A stretch of DNA of 64,000 bases from Bacteroidota bacterium (lineage in GTDB: Bacteria > Bacteroidota > Bacteroidia > AKYH767-A > OLB10): the NCBI GenBank assembly GCA_016714535.1, contig JADKDR010000011.1:62001-126000 (forward strand), given 5' to 3'. The notes under the pieces were generated by a model. The model saw only the letters and a list, made by a program, of their open reading frames with translations, searched no databases and was not told the DNA's origin. How positions within the stretch are numbered: position 1 is the stretch's first letter; every line of letters begins with the position of its first letter. The position numbers were made by a program, and so were the translations under genes. This document shows, in pieces, positions 46,091-54,708 of this stretch.

Positions 46091-47107
46091 ATGAATAAAC
46101 TAGATTCAAAAAGAATTGTATTATACTTTACATTGTTTTTGGCAATAGCCATAGGTTTTTCAATTTTATTCGCCTTACGACAATTTGTAGATGCTTTTCT
46201 GGGCGCGGTGATGGTCTACATTACAGCACGGCCATTGATGAGATATTTTATTGTAAAACTAAGATGGAAAAAATCATGGAGTGCATTAACTGTTATCATC
46301 ATATCGGTTTTGGTAGTAACTGTTCCGCTCTATGCGCTTGTTTCTATGGTTGCCCCCCGAATTATAGATATATTTAGCGATGCAAGTATTATTACAAATG
46401 CCATTCACTTTCTTGATGCAAAAGTAATGCAATGGACTGGGATGGAGATTTTTAACGATGAGAATTTGCGTAAGTTTAGAGAAGCAGGGGCAAACTATGC
46501 CAGCAGTGCCTTGTCAGAAACAGTCAGCATTTTTGGCGATGTAGCCATGCTTATTTTCATTCTTTATTTTATGCTTGCCAATACAGGTAGTATCGAAAAG
46601 TTTTTCGAAAACAATATACCTATAAGCAAGAGCAATATTAAGGAGTTTGCCGAAGAACTGCATAGCATGACCATTTCCAATGCCGTAGGCGTACCGGTTA
46701 TGGCTATTATTCAGGGTATAGTGGCAACAGTGGGCTATTGGATTTGTGGGTTGCCCGATGCACCTCTATGGGGTATTGTAACCGGAGTATGTTCTTTTGT
46801 GCCGGTTGTTGGTTCTGCTTTGGTATGGTTGCCTGCAGGTATTTATATGTTGTCGGTAGGCAATACATGGCAATCGGTTGGTATTTTAATTACCGGAATA
46901 ATAATTAGCGTTTCAGATAATATTTTACGCTTTACACTTTTAAGAAAATTTGCCGATGTTCATCCGTTGGTTACAGTATTTGGAGTTATAGTAGGTATTC
47001 ATTATTTTGGAATACCCGGTATAATTTTCGGTCCCCTATTAATAGCATATTTGTTAATTTTATTCAAAATCTTAAAACAAGAATTAGTTTTGAATAGCTC
47101 TAAATGA
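46091..47107 (+). CDS. AI-2E family (PF01594) transporter-like membrane protein
   Basis: 338 aa with about eight hydrophobic helices: two near the N-terminus (IVLYFTLFLAIAIGFSILFA), a central amphipathic/soluble stretch (residues 95-150), then the rest. Family marks: 'AILYFMLANTGSIEKFFENN', VMAIIQGIVATVGYWICGLP, and the end VTVFGVIVGIHYFGIPGIIFGPLLIAYL. Some members export quorum signal AI-2 and others work in Na+/H+ antiport; the substrate here is unknown. It precedes terC by 60 bases on the same strand, but terC has its own -7 element. Confidence 0.9.
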   Translation: MNKLDSKRIVLYFTLFLAIAIGFSILFALRQFVDAFLGAVMVYITARPLMRYFIVKLRWKKSWSALTVIIISVLVVTVPLYALVSMVAPRIIDIFSDASIITNAIHFLDAKVMQWTGMEIFNDENLRKFREAGANYASSALSETVSIFGDVAMLIFILYFMLANTGSIEKFFENNIPISKSNIKEFAEELHSMTISNAVGVPVMAIIQGIVATVGYWICGLPDAPLWGIVTGVCSFVPVVGSALVWLPAGIYMLSVGNTWQSVGILITGIIISVSDNILRFTLLRKFADVHPLVTVFGVIVGIHYFGIPGIIFGPLLIAYLLILFKILKQELVLNSSK

Positions 47108-47134
47108 TAATCTTAAATAGCAACTCCAATTATC

Positions 47135-47142
47135 TATATTTG
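47135..47142 (+). promoter_or_regulatory. -7 promoter element of the TerC gene
   Basis: TATATTTG matches TAnnTTTG exactly, 25 bases upstream of the ATG at 47168. No -33 TTG found. Confidence 0.5.
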
Positions 47143-47167
47143 CGCCCTTAATTTTTTAGGACAATAA

Positions 47168-47905
47168 ATGAACTTTGATTTAACACCACTTGCCACAAGT
47201 GCCGGCCTCGTTTCTCTGTTTACATTGATTTTACTGGAGATTGTATTAGGAATAGACAATGTAATATTTATTGCAATTATTAGCGGAAAGCTGCCTCCAG
47301 CACAACAGAAGAATGCACGGATAATCGGTTTAACACTAGCTCTGGTGGCTCGCATCATATTGCTCACAACAATAACATGGATGACCAAAGCCATTGAGCC
47401 TATTTTCTACATTAAGGACTTTGGTGTTAGCGGGCGCGATATCATTTTGTTTTTGGGCGGGGTTTTTCTTATTATTAAAACATTCAAAGAGATTTTAGAA
47501 AAGTTCAGGAAAGCAGACGATATGCACTATAAAAAAGCAAAACTAACATTGGGCGAGGCAATATTGCAAATTACCTTAATAGATATTGTGTTTTCATTTG
47601 ACTCCATACTTACTGCAGTGGGCCTTTCGCGCGAAATTGCTATTATGATTATTGCTGTTACCATAAGCATGCTGGTAATGCTTGCTTTTGCGCCATTTGT
47701 AAGCGAGTTTATCAATAAGTATCCAACCATTAAAATGTTGGCATTGGTATTTTTAATTGCCATTGGAATATTACTGCTTTCTGAATCATTGCACCTGGAT
47801 ACGCATCACCTTAAGAATTACGCATATGTGGCCATGGCATTTTCGTTAACGGTTGAACTACTAAACATACGTTTGCGTATAGTTCATAGTCGCAAGAATT
47901 TTTAA
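47168..47905 (+). CDS. TerC-family integral membrane protein
   Basis: 245 aa, seven or more transmembrane helices. The family hallmarks, acidic residues inside helices, are present: LEIVLGIDNVIFIAIISG and DIVFSFDSILTAVGLSREIA. The end has IAIGILLLSESLHLD. TerC proteins (Alx, MeeF/MeeY type) are linked to tellurite resistance and, in studied members, manganese export that metalates secreted proteins. No other ter genes are present, so a metal-export role is more likely than tellurite resistance. Confidence 0.92.
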   Translation: MNFDLTPLATSAGLVSLFTLILLEIVLGIDNVIFIAIISGKLPPAQQKNARIIGLTLALVARIILLTTITWMTKAIEPIFYIKDFGVSGRDIILFLGGVFLIIKTFKEILEKFRKADDMHYKKAKLTLGEAILQITLIDIVFSFDSILTAVGLSREIAIMIIAVTISMLVMLAFAPFVSEFINKYPTIKMLALVFLIAIGILLLSESLHLDTHHLKNYAYVAMAFSLTVELLNIRLRIVHSRKNF

Positions 47906-47913
47906 ATTTTTGC

Positions 47914-49167
47914 TTATTTTTCTACATAATTAAGGTCTTTGCCATGCGTTTCGTGCATACCCAGCAACGAAATAAACGCAATAACAAGAGCAATAATACC
48001 CACTAGTAAAGCAGCTATGCGTACATCCGAAATAGTCTCCCTAAAATAGATGTTAAGTAGGGTCATGCCTACAAGCGATCCCCTTACAAAATTTGGAACC
48101 GTAGTAGTTACAATACTTCGGATATCAGTGCCGAATTGCTCGCTTGCAATGGTTACAAACACAGCCCAATAGCCCGCGGCTACTCCTAACAATGCCGAAA
48201 TTATATAGAAGGTGGTTGCAGAGATGTTTGAGCTAAATAAATAAGTTGGAATAAGGATGGCAGAAAAAATAAGATAGCCAAGCAACACTTTTTTGCGCGA
48301 TCTAAACACTTGACTGAGAAAGCCGCTCATAAAATCGCCAAACGAAGTTCCAATATAAAAGTACATAACGGCATCCTTGGGCTTAATGTCAATTATGTTA
48401 TTTATTTTGCAATACACATCGGCAAAGGTGGTAAGTATGCCAATCATAAACCAGATAGGAATACCAACTGCTATGCAACTTATAAAGGATATAAAACGCT
48501 TACGATTATTAAACAGTTTCATGAAATTACCTTTCGAAATATTTTTTTCGCTCAACGAATGAAACATATGTGATTCGTAAACACCAATGCGCAGTAGTAG
48601 TAATGCAAAACCCATTAAACCACCAATGATATATGCATTTTGCCAACCAAGTAAACTTATGCGGTTGGCAGCAACTGCACCCAATACCCCAAACGATACT
48701 ACGATCATGGTGCCATAGCCACGATCTTCTTTGCTCATAGTTTCATTTACAAGGGTAATGCCTGCGCCTAATTCTCCGGCAAGGCCTATACCGGCTATAA
48801 AGCGAAGCCACGCGTAGGTTTCGAGTGGGTCGGTGCCGAGATAATTGCTTATATCTATAAACCAGGCATTAGCAAGGTTGGCTAGCGAATACATAATTAT
48901 CGAACCAAACAATACCGAAACTCTTCCACGTTTATCTCCCATGATACCCCAAATAATTCCTCCTACCAACATGCCAATCATTTGCAAACTAATCAGATAT
49001 TCTCCTTTCGTTTTTAATTCTTCTACATCATTTATCCCTATGGCTTTGAGAGAATCTATGCGGGTTATTGAAAACAAAATCAAATCATATATATCTACAA
49101 AATACCCCAGGGCTGCAACAATAACTATAATATTAAGCATGCCTGTTTTGCTAAAATGTTTTCTCAT
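47914..49167 (-). CDS. MFS transporter, sugar/metabolite porter type
   Basis: 417 aa, twelve hydrophobic helices. The MFS motif between TM2 and TM3 is GIMGDKRGRVSVLFG, and a matching positive loop lies between TM8 and TM9 (LSQVFRSRKKVLLG). The N-terminal part YFVDIYDLILFSITR places an aspartate pair in TM1, as in metabolite:H+ symporters (SHS/MHS-type). The loop between TM1 and TM2 carries about 20 charged residues (SLKAIGINDVEELKTKGEY). Substrate unknown. It converges with terC (8-base gap). Confidence 0.9.
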   Translation of the reverse strand: MRKHFSKTGMLNIIVIVAALGYFVDIYDLILFSITRIDSLKAIGINDVEELKTKGEYLISLQMIGMLVGGIIWGIMGDKRGRVSVLFGSIIMYSLANLANAWFIDISNYLGTDPLETYAWLRFIAGIGLAGELGAGITLVNETMSKEDRGYGTMIVVSFGVLGAVAANRISLLGWQNAYIIGGLMGFALLLLRIGVYESHMFHSLSEKNISKGNFMKLFNNRKRFISFISCIAVGIPIWFMIGILTTFADVYCKINNIIDIKPKDAVMYFYIGTSFGDFMSGFLSQVFRSRKKVLLGYLIFSAILIPTYLFSSNISATTFYIISALLGVAAGYWAVFVTIASEQFGTDIRSIVTTTVPNFVRGSLVGMTLLNIYFRETISDVRIAALLVGIIALVIAFISLLGMHETHGKDLNYVEK

Positions 49168-49468
49168 AACGATGGTTTGATAAAGTGGGGGGCTAAAGTA
49201 TATTTTTATTTAAAGTAAATTTCTTATAGACCTATCAATATCTTGGAGAATATTAAGAACCTATTGTAGTTTTTCAAATTATTTTTTTTCGGAGAGTTTT
49301 CGGAGTATCTTCGTTAGGCAAGCAGCAAAGTTGGCTCAATGGACAAATTGCAGTCGTCCTTACCATTTTGCTAACTTGTGGCCTGCATAAAATGCTTGCT
49401 AAATAAAAAGAATCGCCCAAGTTAAATGCAAAAAAAATAAATCATATACAGTCTCTGTATCAAATTAC
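49168..49468. other. Intergenic between divergent genes, no gene seen
   Basis: Between the MFS gene and the PKD/T9SS gene. No coding frame or RNA gene seen. TTTTCGGAG occurs twice in direct repeat (around 49286-49304). Confidence 0.4.
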
Positions 49469-49476
49469 TACATTTG
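49469..49476 (+). promoter_or_regulatory. -7 promoter element of the PKD/T9SS gene
   Basis: TACATTTG matches TAnnTTTG, 40 bases upstream of the ATG at 49517. No -33 TTG found at the standard distance. Confidence 0.5.
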
Positions 49477-49516
49477 TAGAAATACTTAGTTTCATTTTTA
49501 AAATCTAAATGTGACA

Positions 49517-50896
49517 ATGAAAAAATTTACCTTATTAATGTTGATTTTAGTTGCAAGTGTAATATCAAAGGCACAAGTGAATTTAATAACCAATGGAAGT
49601 TTCGAAGATTTTCTTCCACCATGTCCAACATTTGCACCCAATGGTGAGTTTTGGCGCGCATATGGATGGCAGCAAGCGCAGCCTATACCAGGTTTAGGTG
49701 TGCCACATGCAGAACTGTTTTGCGGGCAGCCAAACTATGGGGGGTGCTTACCCGGACCAACACCCAATGTTGGTAGCGATGGTATTGCCTATGCAGGTTT
49801 TCATACCCGTATTTTTGCACCGCCTTATAATGAGTCTATTGTACAAGTGTTAGCTACACCATTAACTGCTGGTAATTCTTACACCTTGTCATTTGATTTA
49901 ATGGATTGTCAATCAGGTTTTTTTGTAACCGGAAAATCTGATTTTTGTGTTTATGCTAATTTTGATACGTTAATTCCCCCTTGTCCTAAGGATAGCCCCA
50001 ACGTTGTATTATTAGGTTGTGTTCCATTTGATTCTATTTCCAATGTGGCATGGAAACGGCACAGCTTCACCTTTACAGCTCCTTTCTTTTGCAATGTTCT
50101 TGCATTTTCAGGTGAGAACTGTAATGTGGCTGAGATATATTATTACCTCGATAGTGTAACCTTGTATGAGAATAATGGTGTGCCTGTGGTGGCCGCATTA
50201 GCATCAAGCGATACAGTTTTTTGCGAAAAGCAATGCATCGATTTTTTCGATCTCTCGCAAAACACTCCAACTTCCTGGCAATGGAATTTTACGGGTGCAT
50301 CGCCCAGTACAAGTGCATTGCAAAACCCTACAGGAATTTGCTATAACAACTATGGTAGTTTTGATGTGCAATTAATAGCATGTAATGGTGCAGGTTGTGA
50401 TACCATTGCCTATTCTAATTTTATTACAGAGTACCAAAGCCCTGTAGTTACTATTACGATTGCCGGGGATACCTTGTATGCTCCACCGGGATATAGCTAT
50501 ACATGGTATCAAACCGGTTTTCCGGCTAATGTATTGGGTACCTCATTTAATTTTGTGCCTTCTGTTGCAGGAACCTATTATGTGGTTGCTACTGATAGTT
50601 TAGGTTGCGAAGTTTCAAGCAATACCATTAGTGTAACTGTTGGTTTAAACGAATTAATTAATAGCCATCCCGATTTTGTATTTGTAAGAAGCGAGCAAAT
50701 GATTTTTGTGAAACTACTAAGTTCTAATAAATATTTTCAAGCAAGAATAATTGATTTAACTGGCCGTATTATTTCGGAAGTAAATAGCTTCAATAAAAGC
50801 GAAGTAAATTTTGATGTAAGCGGACTTGCAAAAGGAATGTATTTGTTGCAACTGATAAGTGTTCAAGAGCATGCAACCACCAAATTTATCAGATAA
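49517..50896 (+). CDS. Secreted protein: carbohydrate-binding-like N-domain, PKD domain, T9SS type A sorting domain
   Basis: 459 aa from the ATG at 49517 (GTG at 49511 adds two residues). Signal peptide MKKFTLLMLILVASVISKAQ. Residues 22-215 look like a jelly-roll module ('VNLITNGSFEDF', 'GWQQAQPIPGLG', 'TAGNSYTLSFDLMD', 'SFTFTAPFFCNVLAFSGENC'), the 'NGSFE' type found in PEP-CTERM and T9SS proteins. A PKD domain follows, FCEKQCIDFFDLSQNTPTSW, close in DNA and protein to those at 4370-4590 and 6700-6900. The C-terminus is a degenerate type A sorting domain ('ARIIDLTGRIISEVNSF', 'AKGMYLLQLISVQEHATTKF'). Confidence 0.87.
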   Translation: MKKFTLLMLILVASVISKAQVNLITNGSFEDFLPPCPTFAPNGEFWRAYGWQQAQPIPGLGVPHAELFCGQPNYGGCLPGPTPNVGSDGIAYAGFHTRIFAPPYNESIVQVLATPLTAGNSYTLSFDLMDCQSGFFVTGKSDFCVYANFDTLIPPCPKDSPNVVLLGCVPFDSISNVAWKRHSFTFTAPFFCNVLAFSGENCNVAEIYYYLDSVTLYENNGVPVVAALASSDTVFCEKQCIDFFDLSQNTPTSWQWNFTGASPSTSALQNPTGICYNNYGSFDVQLIACNGAGCDTIAYSNFITEYQSPVVTITIAGDTLYAPPGYSYTWYQTGFPANVLGTSFNFVPSVAGTYYVVATDSLGCEVSSNTISVTVGLNELINSHPDFVFVRSEQMIFVKLLSSNKYFQARIIDLTGRIISEVNSFNKSEVNFDVSGLAKGMYLLQLISVQEHATTKFIR

Positions 50897-51098
50897 CAAA
50901 CTTTGCAGCTATTAAATTATATATCGCCTTAGCATTTGCGTGACTGTATTCAAATTTATCTGAACGTGCTTTAAGATATAGAAATGGCGTTTTCATAATC
51001 TCGTCTTTTTATTTGAAAACGGGGTTACTGAAAGTAAATAGTATCAAACTTAATGGGTAGTGAATCAAAAAAAATTAACACTCTTATAAATTGAACTA

Positions 51099-51512
51099 AT
51101 GGAACAAAAGCATCCACTGCCACCGTTTAACCTTGAAACGGCCATGCAGAAAGTACAAATGGCAGAAGATGCCTGGAATACTAAAGATCCTGAAAAGGTT
51201 TCGTTAGCTTATACAGTTCACACAGAATGGAGAAACAGGGATCTTTTCATTCATGGTCGGGAAGAAGTAACGCAATTCTTAATTGCTAAATGGGAAAAGG
51301 AGTTAGACTATAAACTTAAAAAAGAGTTGTGGGCTTTTACTGACAACAGAATTGCAGTTCGTTTTGAATACGAGTGGCACAATCAGACCGGACAATGGTT
51401 TCGTTCTTACGGCAACGAAAATTGGGAGTTTGACGAGAACGGCTTTATGAAAAAGCGATTTGCAAGTATTAACGACTTGCCCATTAATGAAACAGACAGA
51501 CGCTTGAAATAA
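51099..51512 (+). CDS. DUF1348 (NTF2-like fold) protein
   Basis: 137 aa, soluble. Strong family text: PPFNLETAMQKVQMAEDAWN, then WRNRDLFIHGREEVTQFLIA, ELDYKLKKELWAFTDNRIAV, RFEYEWHNQTGQWFRSYGNE and NWEFDENGFMKKRFASINDL. This is the widespread DUF1348/SnoaL-like family, cone-shaped alpha+beta barrels often near oxidative-stress genes but without established activity. It stands alone here. Confidence 0.93.
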   Translation: MEQKHPLPPFNLETAMQKVQMAEDAWNTKDPEKVSLAYTVHTEWRNRDLFIHGREEVTQFLIAKWEKELDYKLKKELWAFTDNRIAVRFEYEWHNQTGQWFRSYGNENWEFDENGFMKKRFASINDLPINETDRRLK

Positions 51513-51988
51513 AAGGCTTTTGTTTGTTATAGGAATTTTTATTGGTGCATTGTTTCATTTTGAGAAAATTAAGTTGATTATTGAATTTGAATGAGTAAAA
51601 GGAAGTAATGGGAGAGATACCAAGTTTGAGCTCACTTCAAAAAATTAAACTCAAATAAATGTATGCAACTCAACCAGGCTTAACTGAAAATATAAATCTC
51701 CGTATTTGCATTTGTAATCAATTTCCGGCTCAGTAAATATAAGTAGTTTCAATTCACAGAAGTTTGCGCAAAGGCCTGAATGCAAGAGCTTGAGCTAACG
51801 CTTATTCATATACATACGCTCAAAAGTTAAATATAACGGCTATAAATAAGTTCGAAATTACAGCAAGTTGCTTTATGATGTTCGCAGATGGTGTTGCTTG
51901 AGCAACACATTTTCTTTGAGAAGTTTTTTTAGCTTTTTCTTGTAGTTGGTATAAATCATTATTATTGTCAAATAAATCATTTTCTCCA
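51513..51988. other. Intergenic, no gene seen
   Basis: Nearly 480 bases between two plus-strand genes. No coding frame, tRNA-like fold or U-tract hairpin seen. Short minus-strand frames have no family likeness. Confidence 0.4.
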
Positions 51989-53608
51989 ATGAAGAAAAGT
52001 TTCAATAATCAGGTAAAAAAAATAAGAGAAATCGTGAATCGTTTTGATGCGGATAGTAACAGTCTTAAGGTTTCGCTTATACGTGAAGTTCAGACAAGCA
52101 AAATTTTATTCAACCATGTGCTAAAGGAGTACCATGAGTGTTTGCTGTTTATTATGTCTTTTCCTCCTGATGAAAAAACCAGGAACTTAGCAGAAAGAGA
52201 AGTGCTTCGCATTTCCGATTTGCTAAAAAAGCAACCTGAAAAAATTAAGGAGATGTTCGTTAATTCCGGTATACCGTTAAGCAGATATCAGGCCGCATAT
52301 TCGCATGATTGCACACGTTGGTTGCTATCTCATCCTGATTGTACTGTGTCAATAAACGAAATTGCAAATACATATTTTGATTTAAACACTACGCTTAAGG
52401 TTACCTTGCCTGCGCAGTTGCGAAGCTATACCACTGCCGCTTACACAAACGATGTATTGCTTGACGAGCTAATGCCAGATAAAAAACTGCAACTTGCATA
52501 TATCATAAATGAATTAAGCCGGCTCGACAGTACGCCTTATATCAAAGACCACTATTATGAAGGCTTGGGCATACATACCGATATAACTCCCAAAAGCAAA
52601 TTACTTTCAAAGGCATTTAATAGAATAGATATTCCCGAAACATTTTACCACAGCGAGATAATTAAGCGTTTTGATGTGCTTGAGTTACTCAACCGCAAAC
52701 TTCCCGATGAAACTGTTCTTTCATCAGCAGAAAAGCAAAAGCTTATTCGTGTTATCAAAAACTCAATGGCAATTACAGAAAGGGAAACAGACCCTGCCAC
52801 TTACACGAAAGAAGATTCGGTGCACCTTTTTCATCTCGACCGAGGGGTATCGGTAGCCCTATATGGCATGCCTGCAGAGCGTCAACTTCCAATGGAATCG
52901 TACATCGGTTTTACGATGTTTAAAAATGGTTATCCTGCGGCCTATGCTGGTGGCTGGGTGTTTGGCTGGCGCGCAGATTTCGGGTTAAATATTTATGATC
53001 AGTTTAGAGGAGGCGAGTCCGCGTTTATGGTGGCGCAGATACTTCGTGTTTACCGTCAGCTATTTAATGTAAATCATTTTCAGGTTGAAGCATCGCAGTT
53101 CGGCCTAGATAGTCCCGAAGGAATTGAAACAGGAGTATTCTGGTTTTATTACAAACTTGGTTTCAGACCAAATGACTTAGCATTGCGTCAACTTGCCAAA
53201 AGTGAACACGTAAAAATTTCTTCCCGTAAAGGTTATCGTTCTTCAGAAAAAACCCTTTTGAAATTTACAAAGAGCAATATTTCGATGAGTATGGGAAAAT
53301 CTGTTCAGCCGGGAGTGTATGATATAACAAGTAAGGTGAATAGTTTTATTATAAAAAAATACCGTGGAAATAGTATAGAGGCTGAGAAGAAATGCATTGT
53401 AGATTTTCTGACGAAAACAAATTGCAAAGATTCATTTGATAAAGCTGAATTTGAGGTGTTGAAAGAAGTATCGCTGTGGGCATTAGCCATGAATATTGCA
53501 GATAGTGCTAAATTAAATCTCTTACTTCAAATGGTAAAACTAAAAACTGTTGATGAATACCGCTATCAGGAACTACTGCGTTTGTTCTTTGGTGATACTT
53601 ACAAGTAA
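51989..53608 (+). CDS. Unrecognised protein with a GNAT-like central block
   Basis: 539 aa from the ATG at 51989 (TTG at 51965 possible). No signal peptide or membrane helix. The N-terminal 300 residues are mostly helical, with no family I know. Residues about 315-405 read like a GNAT acyltransferase core: 'YPAAYAGGWVFGWRADFGLN', then IYDQFRGGESAFMVAQILRV (position of the acetyl-CoA loop and helix), FQVEASQFGLDSPEGIETG, and VFWFYYKLGFRPND (the closing '(Y/F)..LGF.P' of GNATs). The classical R/Q-x-x-G-x-G/A loop is altered to 'FRGGESAF'. The C-terminal 130 residues are again helical. Acyltransferase function is a hypothesis. Confidence 0.6.
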   Translation: MKKSFNNQVKKIREIVNRFDADSNSLKVSLIREVQTSKILFNHVLKEYHECLLFIMSFPPDEKTRNLAEREVLRISDLLKKQPEKIKEMFVNSGIPLSRYQAAYSHDCTRWLLSHPDCTVSINEIANTYFDLNTTLKVTLPAQLRSYTTAAYTNDVLLDELMPDKKLQLAYIINELSRLDSTPYIKDHYYEGLGIHTDITPKSKLLSKAFNRIDIPETFYHSEIIKRFDVLELLNRKLPDETVLSSAEKQKLIRVIKNSMAITERETDPATYTKEDSVHLFHLDRGVSVALYGMPAERQLPMESYIGFTMFKNGYPAAYAGGWVFGWRADFGLNIYDQFRGGESAFMVAQILRVYRQLFNVNHFQVEASQFGLDSPEGIETGVFWFYYKLGFRPNDLALRQLAKSEHVKISSRKGYRSSEKTLLKFTKSNISMSMGKSVQPGVYDITSKVNSFIIKKYRGNSIEAEKKCIVDFLTKTNCKDSFDKAEFEVLKEVSLWALAMNIADSAKLNLLLQMVKLKTVDEYRYQELLRLFFGDTYK

Positions 53609-53626
53609 AAAATATTTTTCTGTAAG

Positions 53627-54277
53627 CTACAGATTCATTCTGAAAGTACTCCAGTCAACACCAATCCTAAATGTTTGGTAATGCCGCCCATCGTTAATGC
53701 TTTCACCATAGTGGCTGGTTGCGGAATGCATTGCTCCCGAAGGATAGGCAACCATGCGATTAAATCGGTAACCAACACGGTCAATTTCCTGCCACTTGTT
53801 TCGCTTTTTCGAATCGGTTTCAAATAGCTGAAATAAATCAGCCCGTTTCATTTTTAGCCTTCGCGCATCTTCTGCTGTGGGCATGTCAGTAATTTGTGTT
53901 TTTTGATGCATCCAAAGCGATGTGCCGCAGTCAAATGGTAAACCGGGTGTTAGGTATACAACCACCGTTATATCATCATTGGGATGGTCGTAGTGCACAC
54001 CGGGAATTTCCTTTTTATTTCCTTTCGAATAGCCAAAATAGAAAACTCCATTTTCATCCTTTGGGTCTGTATCCCATCTGTTTATTTTTATGCCTAAAAT
54101 TTTTTCGAGTTTTTGTTTAACACCCGGCTGATGGTATACTTTGCGGCTTCGAAATCCTGTATAGTATCGCGGTTCGTAATAGTCAGCTTCCATAGCTTCG
54201 CGATGAACCTCCAAGGGATTATCATAGAAATCATCCTTTACAATAATAAATCGGGGATAAACGGTTTTAGTACTCAT
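53627..54277 (-). CDS. DUF6445-like protein, 2OG-oxygenase-like His/Asp pattern
   Basis: 216 aa from the ATG at 54277; a start at 54355 would lie upstream of the promoter. The text 'FIIVKDDFYDNPLEVHREAM', 'EPRYYTGFRSRKVYHQPGVK', GVHYDHPNDDITVVVYLTPG and 'NRMVAYPSGAMHSATSHYGE' suggests the DUF6445/prolyl-hydroxylase-like beta barrel. VHYDHP could supply a His-x-Asp pair, and HSATSHYG with the later RIGVDW the distal His and Arg of an Fe(II)/2-oxoglutarate site. This assignment is from pattern only. Convergent with the GNAT-like gene (18 bases apart). Confidence 0.72.
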   Translation of the reverse strand: MSTKTVYPRFIIVKDDFYDNPLEVHREAMEADYYEPRYYTGFRSRKVYHQPGVKQKLEKILGIKINRWDTDPKDENGVFYFGYSKGNKKEIPGVHYDHPNDDITVVVYLTPGLPFDCGTSLWMHQKTQITDMPTAEDARRLKMKRADLFQLFETDSKKRNKWQEIDRVGYRFNRMVAYPSGAMHSATSHYGESINDGRHYQTFRIGVDWSTFRMNL

Positions 54278-54310
54278 AAGCGATTTGTTTTTTTGCGAAA
54301 TAAAACTGGT

Positions 54311-54342
54311 CAAAGTTAAAATATACTGCCTATTGTGAACAA
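54311..54342 (-). promoter_or_regulatory. Promoter of the DUF6445-like gene
   Basis: Minus strand: TTG (54340-54342), 21 bases, TAACTTTG (54311-54318). The expected leader to the ATG at 54277 is about 27 bases, which decides that start. Confidence 0.65.
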
Positions 54343-54708
54343 TGACTTTGGTCATAATTGGTTTTATACTAAGATAGAAAATGGAAATTTATTGATGCGC
54401 CTAAACATGCTGGTTGCGTTGATGGCCATTTACGCTGAAGTAGATATCATTATTGATGTTAATTTAGGATTGGTAAGCAAGGTTATGTTTTGAGTTTAGA
54501 TTGCGCTGTGAAAAGCATTTAATAACAATGTGTTGATAGTTGTACAGGTGGGTATAAACGTTGCAATGTTTATGACTTTTTAAAAGTGGAAGTTAAACCG
54601 AAATAGCTCAGCAAAGCTAGAAGTCTCAGTTAATCTTTCATTTTAAGTGTATGCATAGCTTAAGTTGAAGTCTTTCTCGTGAAATCAATTCAATTAAGTA
54701 GTGTTTTA
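54343..54708. other. Intergenic, no gene seen
   Basis: No supported coding frame, RNA gene or terminator hairpin in this stretch upstream of the DUF6445-like gene and downstream of the next minus-strand gene. Confidence 0.4.

Noticed and set aside
47168..47905. Tellurite-resistance operon around TerC
   Set aside because: No terZABDE-type genes flank it; neighbours are a permease and an MFS carrier.
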